Origin: Pseudomonadota bacterium
Lineage (GTDB): Bacteria > SAR324 > NAC60-12
DNA: 34,412 nt
Reading direction: 5' to 3'
Assembly: GCA_004213175.1 (NCBI GenBank)
Contig: SHAT01000020.1
Coordinates: 1 to 34,412 of the forward strand
The notes under the pieces were generated by a model that saw nothing but the letters and a program-made list of their open reading frames with translations, did no database searches and had not been told where the DNA came from. A program made the translations under genes and the position numbers. Of the stretch, positions 13,701 to 21,814 are shown piece by piece. Numbering within the stretch: the first letter of the stretch is position 1; every line of letters starts with the position of its first letter.

Positions 13701-14990
13701 ATCATCGAGTTCCAGTTTTTCATTTATCTTTAAACGTCCGACCTTGGAGAGACTGTAGCGATCTTTTTTGAAGAAGAAATTCTCCAGCATCAACTTAGCG
13801 GCCTCAAGAGTGGGAGGATCTCCAGGCTTCATTTTTTTATAAAGTTCTATCAGAGCCTGTTCTGATGAAGTCACTTTATCCAATTCCAAAGTATCACGCA
13901 AAGCGGGGCCAGCCTTTTGCGGACTGATGTGTAATAATTCAATCTCTTTAACACCATGTTCTGCTAGAGTATTCAATAAATCAGTCGTTAAAGGCGTATT
14001 ACATGGTACAAGTATTTCTTCATTACCATCTTTGAAAATAGTTTTTGCAATGATACGGCCTTTTATTTCGTTGAGGCTTGCTCTTAAGCGTGAGATTTTT
14101 GCGGTTTCAAGTTTTTTTAATAAGCGCTTATTAATCCTTTGCCCGGATTTCACCAGAATTTCGTTGGATTTTGGATCTGAGATTGGGATTTGTGGACGTT
14201 GGTCTAGAATAATTTCTGGATCCATAATCCGAAAAAAATTCTGTTTTTCAAGATCATGTCCTGCTTTAACCTCGCTTAAGTCGATTTTTTCAAACTGATA
14301 GAAATATTCCAGTAATTCATCATCAGTATAACCCAAAGCTCTAAGGAGTACTGTCCCATGAAATTTACGGCGTCGGTCGATACGTACAAAAAGAATATCT
14401 TTTTTGTCAAACTCAAAATCAAGCCATGAACCGCGCTGCGGAATTATTCGTGCTGAATAAATTATCTTCCCGCTGGAGTTGCTTTTGCCCTTATCATGTG
14501 TAAAAACAACACCTGGACTTTTGTGCATCTGACTAACGATCACACGTTCAGTTCCATTTATTATAAAAGAACCCGTTGGAGTCATTAACGGCAACTCACC
14601 TAAATATATGTCTTGCTCTTTAATATCACGAATGTGTTTTAAATCGGATTCAGTTTCCTTTTCCCAGACAATTAAACGCAGAGCTGCCCTAACAGGACAA
14701 GCGAAAGTAACACCCCGGACACGACATTCTTCGACTGAATATTTTGGGTCTCCCAAACGATAATGGACATATTCAAGAGTGGAGGAACCACTAAAGTCAG
14801 AAACAGGAAATACTGAACGGAATACGGCTTCAAGTCCTTTGTCCGCTCGTTGATCAGGCGGAACGTCACGTTGAAGAAAGCGTTCAAAAGATTCTAATTG
14901 AACTTTCAACAAGTGCGGAACTTTGATTGGAGCAGATAGCTTTCCAAAAGATCTACGAATACGATGACGATTTTCTAATGTTGAAGGCAT
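10701..14990 (-). CDS. rpoB: DNA-directed RNA polymerase subunit beta
   Basis: This 1429-residue beta subunit is longer than the roughly 1340 residues usual in Proteobacteria. The rifampicin-pocket segment (near residue 530) reads [20 protein letters not shown] followed by [10 protein letters not shown]. It carries the wild-type Asp, His and Ser at the common resistance positions, so sensitivity is predicted. [28 protein letters not shown] and [13 protein letters not shown] are conserved. After the usual beta end ([22 protein letters not shown]) there is an extra tail of about 52 residues with 19 acidic ones. The gene is first in its operon. No rplJ/rplL lies upstream; instead there are about 560 noncoding bases and a Bax-inhibitor gene. 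The ATG lacks an obvious ribosome binding site. Confidence 0.99.
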   Translation of the reverse strand: MPSTLENRHRIRRSFGKLSAPIKVPHLLKVQLESFERFLQRDVPPDQRADKGLEAVFRSVFPVSDFSGSSTLEYVHYRLGDPKYSVEECRVRGVTFACPVRAALRLIVWEKETESDLKHIRDIKEQDIYLGELPLMTPTGSFIINGTERVIVSQMHKSPGVVFTHDKGKSNSSGKIIYSARIIPQRGSWLDFEFDKKDILFVRIDRRRKFHGTVLLRALGYTDDELLEYFYQFEKIDLSEVKAGHDLEKQNFFRIMDPEIILDQRPQIPISDPKSNEILVKSGQRINKRLLKKLETAKISRLRASLNEIKGRIIAKTIFKDGNEEILVPCNTPLTTDLLNTLAEHGVKEIELLHISPQKAGPALRDTLELDKVTSSEQALIELYKKMKPGDPPTLEAAKLMLENFFFKKDRYSLSKVGRLKINEKLELDDSLENTILTKVDILKTVKYLLELKEGHPNRMIDDIDHLGNRRVRSVGELLETQFRIGLVRMERTIKERMSLQDSETMMLHDIVNAKPVAGAIHEFFGSSQLSQFMDQTNPLAEITHKRRLSALGPGGLTRERAGFDVRDVHSSHYGRICPIETPEGPNIGLIASLATFGRVNEFGFIETPYLKVENGVVTDKVEYLSAIEEEKYSIAQANSKLDNKKSFINDFITSRVGSEFSMVLKENIDYIDISPRQLVSVAAAMIPFLEHDDANRALMGSNMQRQGVPLVKPKAPLVGTGIEYQAALDSGSCVVASRTGVVDNVDAGRIVIQADVDLSSEDTIVPANVDIYHLIKYQRSNQNTCINQRPIVNKGDRVNAGDVIADGSCTESGEIALGQNINIAFMPWRGYNFEDSILVSQRLMHEDTFTSVHIDVLDTVARDTKLGKEEITRDIPNVSEEALKNLDESGIISVGTSVTSKDILVGKVTPKGETQLNPEEKLLRAIFGEKAGDVRDTSLRVPQGVDGVVTDVVVFNREGVERDERTRQIEQELLARYENDHFDEIRIVHSNLVNRILSVAEKKTFSADVLSVQGELLASKGTKITNEILQQIPLNSTDGIQVTDKKINLKIGTFVRNALQQMYLLENVYQDRCEKVSKGDDLPPGVIRMIKVYIAIKRKLSVGDKMAGRHGNKGVVSTIQPVENMPYMDDGTPVDIVLNPLGVPSRMNVGQVLETHLGRVANGLGKKIAEFLQQNSPATQIREFLKNIYECEITQKHFNSMDDDTFLEFVQKYKPGIHMSTPVFDGAKEKDIHRMAELAGLSKSGQVWLYDGMTGERFSQKVTVGYAYIMKLHHLVDEKIHARSIGPYSLVTQQPLGGKAQFGGQRFGEMEVWALEAYGAAYTLQELLTVKSDDVLGRNKIYESIVKGRHKLETGLPESFKVLISELKSLCLNIELLQKTEENDEVDPLDEIEDNVETEIVPGNLLQKIEASDMPQEPTEEIEEEVTA

Positions 14991-15109
14991 AAGAACTGAC
15001 TAAGGTTAGGGTTTTTTGTTGGTCTTATCTGCTGCTATATTTGATTTAAAGCAGGCTTATAATTTGAGTCTTATTTTAGCTCAGAATTGTTTTGTCACAC
15101 AATCCGGAG

Positions 15110-15159
15110 CTGGAAAAGAGCAGCTTTGATCCTCTTTTTCTCCGGAGACACTTTTCCAG
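15110..15159 (-). promoter_or_regulatory. Inverted repeat in probable rpoB leader
   Basis: CTGGAAAAG at 15110-15118 and CTTTTCCAG at 15151-15159 form a perfect 9-bp inverted repeat with a 32-base loop. The palindromic string TCCGGAG occurs just outside the left arm (15103) and again inside the loop (15141), so alternative pairings are possible. It lies about 120-170 bases upstream of the rpoB start, where leader structures could control polymerase synthesis. Function is inferred only from position and symmetry. Confidence 0.35.
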
Positions 15160-15498
15160 TATTATTTTCTGTATGGTGGAAAATTTGCAATTTCGGTCCT
15201 GATATACGTTATGCATTCGGATAATGGCCATGGCTCATGCGGAGGGAGTTGTGATTAAATATGCCATCTTTTAAACGACATCTTCAAATCTAACCCTTAA
15301 ATATAATTCTTTCTCTATGGAAAAGCAAATATATTTTTAATTTTTTTTAAAATTCTTTTAGATTGTTCTCAAAACCTTTGGAATACCAGAAGTTAAAGAA
15401 ACTGATGTAAATTTCCCAAGGGTTCCTATTTGGAGTAATAAAAGCTAAGCGACTTAATTTTGGGAAGGAATTTTAAAGTTTGATGCACAATAGAGATA

Positions 15499-15535
15499 GA
15501 ACGGGAATAGAGAACTTATTTCTGTATTCCCGTTC
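15499..15535 (-). terminator. Strong hairpin after the Bax-inhibitor gene, probable terminator
   Basis: GAACGGGAATA (15499-15509) pairs perfectly with TATTCCCGTTC (15525-15535). After one G-G mismatch, four further pairs leave a five-base loop. The hairpin begins about 20 bases past the stop of the upstream gene, the normal place for an intrinsic terminator. No good U-tract follows on either strand, so it may act with Rho, protect an mRNA 3' end, or serve as a processing site. Confidence 0.55.
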
Positions 15536-15554
15536 ACTTTAAAGCAACTTTCTT

Positions 15555-16238
15555 TTAATCATCGCTCATGATTCCGAGGATACTTAAAAGTGCAATAAAC
15601 AGGTTTAGCACGTCGAGGTACAGAGCCAGAGTGGCAGAGACATGTTCGTCTGTTCCATAGTAGCGCAAAATATTTGAGGTATCATATAGGATAAACCCAC
15701 TGAACAGTAACACACTTGCACCTGACATTACGAAGTGCATCATCCCACTTTGTATGAAGAACATATTTAGTAATCCTCCTACGACGAGGACAATAAGTCC
15801 TGTCATTAAAAATCCAGACATGAAGCTGAAATCTTTTTTAGAATATACTACATATAGACTTAGACATACAAAGGTGATTGCTGTTAGGGCGAAAGCTTCT
15901 GCAGCGATGGTAGGGCCTACTCTTGCTAGCAGAGGTCCTAATGTTAATCCCGAAACAGTTGTAAAACTAAAAAGAGCAATAATATTTAAACCGGGCTTTC
16001 GGGCCGCAAAAGAAGCAAAAAATATAAGTCCAATTTGAAGTATAAAGAAAAGCATCATATTTGGTGCCACCAAAAGGAAAAGTGGACCGGAACCTAAATA
16101 TGCTCCAACCGCAGCTGTCAGCATTGACAGGGCAAGCAGGCTGTATACTTTTTTTATAAAAACCAGTCTTTCTGTTGTTGAAACAGAAGCTGCGGCAGTA
16201 ACGCCGCGGCCAAGTGTTGTTGTAGATCCCAATCTCAT
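15555..16238 (-). CDS. Bax inhibitor-1 (YccA/YetJ-like) family membrane protein
   Basis: Starting at ATG 16238 this is a 227-residue, very hydrophobic protein with about seven predicted membrane helices. The C-terminal segment GFILYDTSNILRYYG followed by ALYLDVLNLFIALLSILG is the BI-1/UPF0005 signature. The YDTSNI and LDVLNLF aspartates correspond to the pH-sensing pair known in the bacterial homologue YetJ, a calcium leak channel. E. coli YccA instead modulates FtsH proteolysis. The longest frame begins 18 codons upstream. ATG 16238 is preferred because GGAGAT sits seven bases before it and the protein then starts MRLGSTTTLGRG. A promoter-like sequence lies about 75-100 bases upstream and a strong hairpin follows the stop, so it looks monocistronic. 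Confidence 0.88.
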   Translation of the reverse strand: MRLGSTTTLGRGVTAAASVSTTERLVFIKKVYSLLALSMLTAAVGAYLGSGPLFLLVAPNMMLFFILQIGLIFFASFAARKPGLNIIALFSFTTVSGLTLGPLLARVGPTIAAEAFALTAITFVCLSLYVVYSKKDFSFMSGFLMTGLIVLVVGGLLNMFFIQSGMMHFVMSGASVLLFSGFILYDTSNILRYYGTDEHVSATLALYLDVLNLFIALLSILGIMSDD

Positions 16239-16313
16239 AATAATCTCCAATTTTAATTGCGAATGTATGAAAATATTAGAAATAATTCCCAAAAATTAAT
16301 TATAACCAATAGT

Positions 16314-16341
16314 ATTATACAATAAAACCTAAAAAAGTAAA
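16314..16341 (-). promoter_or_regulatory. Candidate sigma70-type promoter for the Bax-inhibitor gene
   Basis: On the minus strand TTTACT and TATAAT are separated by 16 bases, giving a perfect -10 and a four-of-six -35 match. They sit in the AT-rich gap between parB and the Bax-inhibitor start. A second perfect TATAAT lies at 16299-16304. AT-rich sequence makes chance matches common, so this is tentative. Confidence 0.4.
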
Positions 16342-16383
16342 ATACATTATCAAATGTTTTTCATTAACTTTTTTTCTAATAAA

Positions 16384-17262
16384 TTAGGAAGAAGTAAGCA
16401 AATCATAGAGCCGTTCGAATTCTTCCAATGAAAAATAATCAATCTTGATCTGCCCTTTGCCTTCACGGTATTTTATCTCCACACGTGTTCTCAGTCGACG
16501 CTGCAATTCTTCCTCAAGATTTTGCAAATGTGTTACCTTTACCTCTTTTGAAAGCTGATTTTCGGATGAATTAGCCAGTGTGGAATTTTTATCATCCTGT
16601 TTTTTCGGACTGACTGCAAGATAATCTAGCTTCAACCTGACCTGTTGTTCAGTTTCCCTGACAGACCATAACTCCACTAAAAGACGTTCCCTCATTTCCA
16701 ACTGAAAAGCGGAGCCAGGAAGTGCCAAAATTGAGCGGGCGTGTCCCGCCGTAATGCGGCCCGTTTCAAGATCATTTTTCAGGGGCGAAGGAAGCTGAAG
16801 TAAACGCATTTGATTGGCGATTGTGGAACGGTCTTTTCCAATTCGCAGGGCAAGTTCTTCCTGGGTGTACCCGTGACTTTGTAGGAGATCTTGATAAGAT
16901 TGGGCTTCTTCGATGACACTCAGATTTTCACGCTGGATATTCTCCAGTAGTGCTACTTCCAGAAGTTCGTCATCATCCACTTTCCTTAAAATTACCGGGA
17001 CCTTAGTTACTTCAAGTTGTTTTAACGCACGCCAGCGCCGTTCTCCGGCAACCAGTTCATAACGATTGTCCAGACTCGGATGTTTACGGACAACCAAAGG
17101 CTGCAGAACTCCCTGAGACTTTATTGACTGTGCAAGTTCCTTAAGTGATTTATCCGGAAATTGTTTGCGGGGCTGCTGAGGATTTGGGACTATCTGTTCC
17201 AGAGAAACGCGAAGAAAAGTCTGGTCCGGTGGTAGATCAAGTTCTGTGAGATCACTGCTCAT
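16384..17262 (-). CDS. parB: Chromosome partitioning protein ParB
   Basis: This is a 292-residue ParB/Spo0J protein when started at ATG 17262. The N-terminal CTPase/ParB domain has VSLEQIVPNPQQPRKQFP, LVAGERRWRAL and the arginine-containing ENIQRENLSVIEEAQSY. The central helix-turn-helix (LALRIGKDRSTIANQMRLL) binds parS. A short C-terminal dimerisation segment ends in YFSLEEFERLYDLL. A longer frame begins 13 codons upstream inside tlyA. The ATG chosen overlaps the tlyA stop as TAATG, typical of translational coupling. The usual partner ATPase gene parA is absent next to it, and no perfect parS site was seen in the window. ParB normally organises the replication origin region. Confidence 0.93.
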   Translation of the reverse strand: MSSDLTELDLPPDQTFLRVSLEQIVPNPQQPRKQFPDKSLKELAQSIKSQGVLQPLVVRKHPSLDNRYELVAGERRWRALKQLEVTKVPVILRKVDDDELLEVALLENIQRENLSVIEEAQSYQDLLQSHGYTQEELALRIGKDRSTIANQMRLLQLPSPLKNDLETGRITAGHARSILALPGSAFQLEMRERLLVELWSVRETEQQVRLKLDYLAVSPKKQDDKNSTLANSSENQLSKEVKVTHLQNLEEELQRRLRTRVEIKYREGKGQIKIDYFSLEEFERLYDLLTSS

Positions 17263-18017
17263 TACTTGTCTGAGTCTGAATTTTGAGGTTTCTGTAGCCA
17301 CAGAAAAAATTCTTCATTGCCGCTTTTTTTACCCACAATTGAAGATTTTGTTTGCCCCTTTACAATGAAACCCTGTTCCCGAGCCTCAATTTTTAGAGTT
17401 TTAAGGACTTTCTCATGTACACCGGTGTCGCTTACTTTGCCACGCTTGCCAACATCGTCAACACCTGCTTCAAACTGTGGTTTGACCAATGCTACTAGAG
17501 CTCCGCCAGGTTTAAGAAATTCTAGGGCTTTTGGAAAAATCAACCTCAGTGAAATGAAGGAAACGTCGATAACAACAAGGTCTACGTTTTCACCAAGTTT
17601 TTCAAATTCAAGGTGGCGGATATTTGTACGCTCAATTGACTTGACCCGTCTATCCTGTCGCAATTCCCATGCGAGCTGGCCGTAACCTACATCTACTGCA
17701 AAAACTTTTTTTGCTCCACATAGCAGCAAACAATGAGTAAATCCCCCTGTTGAAGCGCCAATATCCAGTGCAACAAGACCTTGTGGATCAACATCAAAAT
17801 GTTCTAAGGAAGTCTTAAGTTTAACCCCTCCGCGACTGACATAAGGCTGGTCTTTACCTAGTACTTCTATAAATGATTCATTACTGATCAGACGTCCGGA
17901 TTTTACTGCAGGCTGACCATCAACTCTAACTTTTCCTGCCATTATAAAGGCCTGAGCTTTTTCTCGGGAAGGCGCGAGTTTTTGCTCTACTAGCAGTCGA
18001 TCAAGACGCTGTTTCAT
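17262..18017 (-). CDS. tlyA: TlyA family rRNA 2'-O-methyltransferase
   Basis: This 251-residue protein has the TlyA architecture. An N-terminal S4 RNA-binding domain (about 1-65, beginning KQRLDRLLVEQKLAPSREKA) is followed by an FtsJ/RrmJ-type SAM methyltransferase domain with ALDIGASTGGFTHCLL. It also has VVIDVSFISLRLI and the catalytic-Lys region ALVKPQFEAG. In actinobacteria TlyA methylates cytidine riboses in 16S and 23S rRNA and sensitises ribosomes to capreomycin. It was once called hemolysin A; that label is not supported by the domains. The gene lies 13 bases after the cyclase gene and overlaps parB by one base, so the three appear to form an operon. Confidence 0.92.
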   Translation of the reverse strand: MKQRLDRLLVEQKLAPSREKAQAFIMAGKVRVDGQPAVKSGRLISNESFIEVLGKDQPYVSRGGVKLKTSLEHFDVDPQGLVALDIGASTGGFTHCLLLCGAKKVFAVDVGYGQLAWELRQDRRVKSIERTNIRHLEFEKLGENVDLVVIDVSFISLRLIFPKALEFLKPGGALVALVKPQFEAGVDDVGKRGKVSDTGVHEKVLKTLKIEAREQGFIVKGQTKSSIVGKKSGNEEFFLWLQKPQNSDSDK

Positions 18018-18030
18018 CTGTTATTCTGAT

Positions 18031-20106
18031 TCAACCTTTTTCTGTAAAAGTAAAAACACCGTCCCAGTCTTTTTCGGGGGGAGACTCAAGGAACATCCCG
18101 CAGCGTTTAATATAAGTCTGGGAAGGGCCATCTTCAGAATCGATGGCTAAGACTTTTTCAAATTCCGAAATTGCATCCTTGAAATTTCTGTCCTGATAGA
18201 GTTTTAAACCTTTCTGATATTGTTCAACTACTCCGCTCATTTCGCTACTTGTTTCATTCTTTCGGGCCAGTAATTCATGAACAGGAACAGGTTCATTTTT
18301 ACCAACCACCCTTATTACATCCAACAGACGACTGTCAATGTCATCTTTTGCAAGTTCATAAGTACTGCCGGAAATCATACTGAAAGTTTTATAAAATTTA
18401 TTCGCGCCTTCAAGCCTTGCGGCCAAATTTACAACATCACCCATCATGGTGTAATCCATCCGTTCTGCTGAACCCATATTCCCTACTACCACAGGACCGC
18501 TGTTCAAGCCCATGCGGGTGAAAAGAAGGGGGCGGCTCTGTTCACGCAGCATTTTACGAAGTTCCTCACCTCGTTTTTGCATTTCTAAAGTTGCATGACA
18601 GGCTACCGTGGCATGGTTTGGCAGATTTAAAGGTGCCCCCCAAAATGCGATGATCGCATCTCCTTCAAATTTATCTATTGTACCTTGATGTGAAGAAATG
18701 ATGTCACACATAGCTGTCAAATATTCATTGAGCAACTGAACCAATTCTTCTGGAGTCAACCCTTCTGAAATAGTTGAAAAACCTTGTATATCCGAAAAAA
18801 ATGGCGTCATTTCACGTTTTTCACCACCGAGCTGCAGCATCTCTGGATTTTCCACAATTTGATCAATAACTGTGGGAGAAAGATATTGTGAAAAAGCACC
18901 CTTAATAAATCCTTTTTGCTTGCGTTCCATCATAAACAGGTAGAGGTTTATGGTGCCTGTGCTAAGCACACAGGAAATTAGCGCATAACTCATGGAAAAA
19001 GCGACACCATAATATATATAAGTGAAAAAACCAAATCCTGCATAGGCTATAATGATTAGCAGAAACAATAGGTTTTCATATTTTGGAATCAGTGCAACAA
19101 TTACGAAACATATGAAAAGTATCAAAAGCACCAGTATTTCACTTTGTGAACTAGCAGGACGTATCGGTGCATTTTTCATCAATGTCATGATTGTATTCGC
19201 TAGAAACTCAATCCCGTAAACCTCTCCAATCGGACTGGTAAAGATATCGTGAGAAACTTCAGATGTATCTCCAACCAAAACAATTTTTCCACTGATCATT
19301 TCTCGAAGATCCTCAGTTTCTTCGTCCCACTCATCATCCGGAATATCCTCAAGTTCCAACAAAACTTCAGCCGCAGAAATTCCTGCAGGGGTATCTTTTG
19401 CTAGAAAAGTTGCCATTGGTGGGAGTGAAGGAAAATCTATCCACAAATCATTAAAAGGATCCAGAGGTACTTCAATGTCTCCGATTATGAGCTGTCCATT
19501 TTTTAGCTTAGGTTCAACTCCTTTGTACATAGCGAGTGTTTTTATTGCAAAAGGCCAGACATTAGTATCCTTTATCTCTTTTGGAAAAAAGCGTACTCGT
19601 GAAAGCTTATTCCCGATCAAAGTGTGGTTTGTGTAACCGCTTTCTGTTGCAGCTTTTAAAGTTTCGGTTGGATAATTTACTTCTTTGAATTTACCATCAC
19701 CACCGAATTCAAGTTGCGCAACAACAACCGTATTTCCTGAATTTTTCAAGGCTTCCGCCAGAATAGGATCCTCATCGTATCCGTTTGGAAAATCCATCAA
19801 CATATCAAGCGCAATTACTTTTGCACCAAGCCTTTTTAAATTTGTAGTCAGTTTTGCAATATCAGAGCGTTTAAGTGGCCAGCTACCATACTCATCAAAG
19901 AATGTTTCCTCAGTATCTACAATCATAATATCATCATATGCAAATTGAGTCTTCTCTGGTTCTAAAGTATTTAAGCGGACAATATGTCTGTTACCTAGCA
20001 GCCAATTTTCTAGGGAAGAAAAAAGCTCCATTCGCTCTGCTGGAATCATCAATAGAAACAACAAGAGAGTGATCCACATGTCTGGACGTCGAATTAGTTT
20101 TTGCAT
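18031..20106 (-). CDS. CHASE2-domain class III adenylate cyclase
   Basis: This is a 691-residue membrane sensor. One N-terminal membrane helix (about 10-25) leads into a large extracytoplasmic CHASE2 domain (about 30-315). Three membrane helices (about 325-395) and a class III nucleotidyl cyclase domain (about 430-610) follow. Both metal aspartates are visible (Asp439 in FFSDIQGFS, Asp483 in DKFEGDAIIAFW). Lys479 and Thr553 (in MDYTMMGDVVNLAARLE) are the adenine-specifying pair, so cAMP is the likely product. A TPR-like repeat (about 635-670) closes the protein. The signal sensed is unknown. AGAGAT precedes the ATG by a good spacing. The gene leads the operon with tlyA and parB. Confidence 0.92.
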   Translation of the reverse strand: MQKLIRRPDMWITLLLFLLMIPAERMELFSSLENWLLGNRHIVRLNTLEPEKTQFAYDDIMIVDTEETFFDEYGSWPLKRSDIAKLTTNLKRLGAKVIALDMLMDFPNGYDEDPILAEALKNSGNTVVVAQLEFGGDGKFKEVNYPTETLKAATESGYTNHTLIGNKLSRVRFFPKEIKDTNVWPFAIKTLAMYKGVEPKLKNGQLIIGDIEVPLDPFNDLWIDFPSLPPMATFLAKDTPAGISAAEVLLELEDIPDDEWDEETEDLREMISGKIVLVGDTSEVSHDIFTSPIGEVYGIEFLANTIMTLMKNAPIRPASSQSEILVLLILFICFVIVALIPKYENLLFLLIIIAYAGFGFFTYIYYGVAFSMSYALISCVLSTGTINLYLFMMERKQKGFIKGAFSQYLSPTVIDQIVENPEMLQLGGEKREMTPFFSDIQGFSTISEGLTPEELVQLLNEYLTAMCDIISSHQGTIDKFEGDAIIAFWGAPLNLPNHATVACHATLEMQKRGEELRKMLREQSRPLLFTRMGLNSGPVVVGNMGSAERMDYTMMGDVVNLAARLEGANKFYKTFSMISGSTYELAKDDIDSRLLDVIRVVGKNEPVPVHELLARKNETSSEMSGVVEQYQKGLKLYQDRNFKDAISEFEKVLAIDSEDGPSQTYIKRCGMFLESPPEKDWDGVFTFTEKG

Positions 20107-20674
20107 GATTATCTCTAACTTAAGGTTAAATTTTTTTTAAAATTCCCTAATGGTATTGAACTGTCCATCTGAAAAACCTAATTCATTGCTGTGCAATTAA
20201 CAATACATTTTCTTAAAGAATTTATACATCTGAGCATCATTTAACCTCAGTAATTCGAAAAAAATGTCTTATCTATTATGGTGCTGACATAGGTTTTTTG
20301 CTGCAGAGTTATATGAAAAAGGTATTATACTTTCATAGCTAGTGATAGTCGCATTGAATAACGTGGAAGCAGAAATTAATAGTCGTAACATTCTGCAAAT
20401 CAAAATCGTCAATGAAAAACGAGCCGCTTGCAAGAGTTGAAAACTGGCATTACACTCAGGATGACTCTTTGCTTGATTAGAGGACATTAATAATCACGAT
20501 AATAATGGGATTTAGCTTAAAATCTGCCTTTACTTCAACCTATTTAAAGATAAGTATGCAAGTAAGAGCTCCAATCATGTGTTGGGTTTAGTAACTCTAA
20601 GACGTTTATTTTGCTATTATAAAACAGCAATTCCAGCTTTTTTCCCAGATGAAAAATGTCAACAAAACTTTGTA
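20107..20674. other. Divergent intergenic region between cyclase and lpxK
   Basis: These roughly 570 bases separate the divergently transcribed cyclase operon and lpxK, so they should hold promoters for both. I see no tRNA or clear terminator. A 72-codon minus-strand frame (20269-20487) has no recognisable features and unconvincing composition. A weak 5-bp hairpin (CTGAG/CTCAG near 20231) is the only symmetry noted. The part from 20579 can also be read as a 32-codon in-frame extension of lpxK. Confidence 0.5.
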
Positions 20675-21754
20675 ATGGAAACTATGATTTTTTCAAACAA
20701 ATTTTTAAAACCTTTGCTTTTTGTAACGTCACAGGTTTTTAAAATTTTTGTTCTATTACGACTTCTTGCCTACAAAAATGGCTGGTTAAAAACAAACCGT
20801 GTTAACACACCTGTTATTTCTGTAGGAAATCTGACCATCGGCGGAACTGGGAAAACACCTGTTGTTGATTTGCTGGCAAAGGATTTACAACGGTTGAAAA
20901 AACAACCTGTTATTTTAAGCAGAGGCTATAAACGTAAAAACAAATCGTCTCAGCAGAGGTTACTTTTTTGTGAAGATAGCAAGATCGATCCAGCTTTTTT
21001 TGGGGATGAACCTTATTTACTGGCACAGCGGAATCAGGAGGTCCCCGTCTATGTAGGTGGTTCACGATTTATTACAGCGAATTTAGCTGAAAAACAGGAC
21101 CATCCAGATGTATTGCTACTCGATGATGCATATCAGCATTTAGCAATTCACCGGGATCTTAACTTGCTTTTGATAGACGCAGAACAGGGCTTAGGTAATC
21201 TACATCTGTTTCCTTTTGGTTTGCTACGTGAGCCTGTTAAACAATGGAAACGTGCGGACGCAGTCATTATCACAAAAACAAATTTAGCAACCTCGGACTT
21301 AGTTTTGAGAATGCTCAAACATGAACTGCAGGTCAGCTGTCCCATTTTTAATTTCAATTATGAAATACAACGAATTACCCGACTTGACGGCAAGGCTCAT
21401 TTAAACTTAAATGAAATATCAAATAAGCGCCTGCTTATCACATCAGGTATTGCCCAACCTAAAGGCTTTGAGAGGCTAATAGAACAACAAGGCATAGAGA
21501 GTATATCTAAAATTACATTCCCTGACCACCATGATTTTCGTAGAGAAGATGTGCGGAAGATTTTGGAAGAACAGAAAAAATTAAGACCAGACTACCTGTT
21601 GACTACGGAAAAAGACGCTGTTAAGCTAAGAAACTTTGCTGAACTGGATGAGAAAATTTGGGTTATAGAAATGGAAATGATTCCCGATAAATTGTGGAAC
21701 GATTTTTTTTCGGAATTCCTGCGTGATACATTTGAAACTCCAAAAAATAAATGA
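20675..21754 (+). CDS. lpxK: Tetraacyldisaccharide 4'-kinase
   Basis: LpxK phosphorylates the 4' position of the lipid A disaccharide precursor at the inner membrane, an essential step of lipid A synthesis. The membrane-associating N-terminus (FLKPLLFVTSQVFKIFVLLR) precedes the Walker A segment VGNLTIGGTGKTPVVDLLA. LSRGYKRK, DVLLLDDAYQHLAIHRDLNLLLID with the catalytic Asp, and PFGLLREP follow. FPDHHDF and LLTTEKDAVKL near the end are also typical. The open frame extends upstream to a GTG at 20579. ATG 20675 (359 residues) or ATG 20684 fits the family's usual length better, though ribosome binding sites are weak. It stands alone here, without msbA, waaA or kdsB. Its presence shows an LPS-type outer membrane. 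Confidence 0.93.
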   Translation: METMIFSNKFLKPLLFVTSQVFKIFVLLRLLAYKNGWLKTNRVNTPVISVGNLTIGGTGKTPVVDLLAKDLQRLKKQPVILSRGYKRKNKSSQQRLLFCEDSKIDPAFFGDEPYLLAQRNQEVPVYVGGSRFITANLAEKQDHPDVLLLDDAYQHLAIHRDLNLLLIDAEQGLGNLHLFPFGLLREPVKQWKRADAVIITKTNLATSDLVLRMLKHELQVSCPIFNFNYEIQRITRLDGKAHLNLNEISNKRLLITSGIAQPKGFERLIEQQGIESISKITFPDHHDFRREDVRKILEEQKKLRPDYLLTTEKDAVKLRNFAELDEKIWVIEMEMIPDKLWNDFFSEFLRDTFETPKNK

Positions 21755-21773
21755 CTCTTAAAGAAGACTAAAT

Positions 21774-21784
21774 AGACTAAGTCT
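21774..21784. promoter_or_regulatory. Palindrome AGACT-A-AGTCT upstream of ssnA
   Basis: A perfect five-base inverted repeat around a central A lies 30-40 bases before the ssnA start. It overlaps a direct repeat of AGACTAA. It contains the nonamer TAGACTAAG, which also occurs upstream of rmuC and (reverse strand) oadG. Operator function is only a possibility. Confidence 0.3.
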
Positions 21785-21814
21785 CTGAAAGTTCAATTTG
21801 TTAATGAGGTGTGC

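Larger units (their letters stand above)
14991..15554. other. Noncoding region upstream of rpoB
   Basis: No credible open reading frame, tRNA or rRNA is visible on either strand in these roughly 560 bases. The interval must hold the rpoBC promoter and 5' leader, on the minus strand. It contains a 9-bp inverted repeat (15110/15159) and a strong hairpin (15499-15535) just after the Bax-inhibitor gene, each listed separately. Base composition is AT-rich in the 15300-15480 part. I cannot point to a convincing -35/-10 pair for rpoB. Confidence 0.6.

Noticed and set aside
14991-15554. Possible rplL or a tRNA hidden upstream of rpoB
   Set aside because: No frame of L7/L12 length or composition and no tRNA-like T-arm or cloverleaf pattern was found on either strand.
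17263-17301. 13-codon extension of ParB into tlyA
   Set aside because: The downstream ATG forms a TAATG overlap with the tlyA stop, the classic coupling arrangement, and gives a normal ParB N-terminus.
20269-20487. A 72-codon frame on the minus strand between the cyclase and lpxK genes
   Set aside because: No ribosome binding site, signal or domain was recognised, and the composition looks like translated noncoding DNA.
20579-20674. 32-codon N-terminal extension of LpxK from a GTG start
   Set aside because: It makes the protein longer than the family norm before the membrane-associating helix and has no clear ribosome binding site; kept only as an alternative start.
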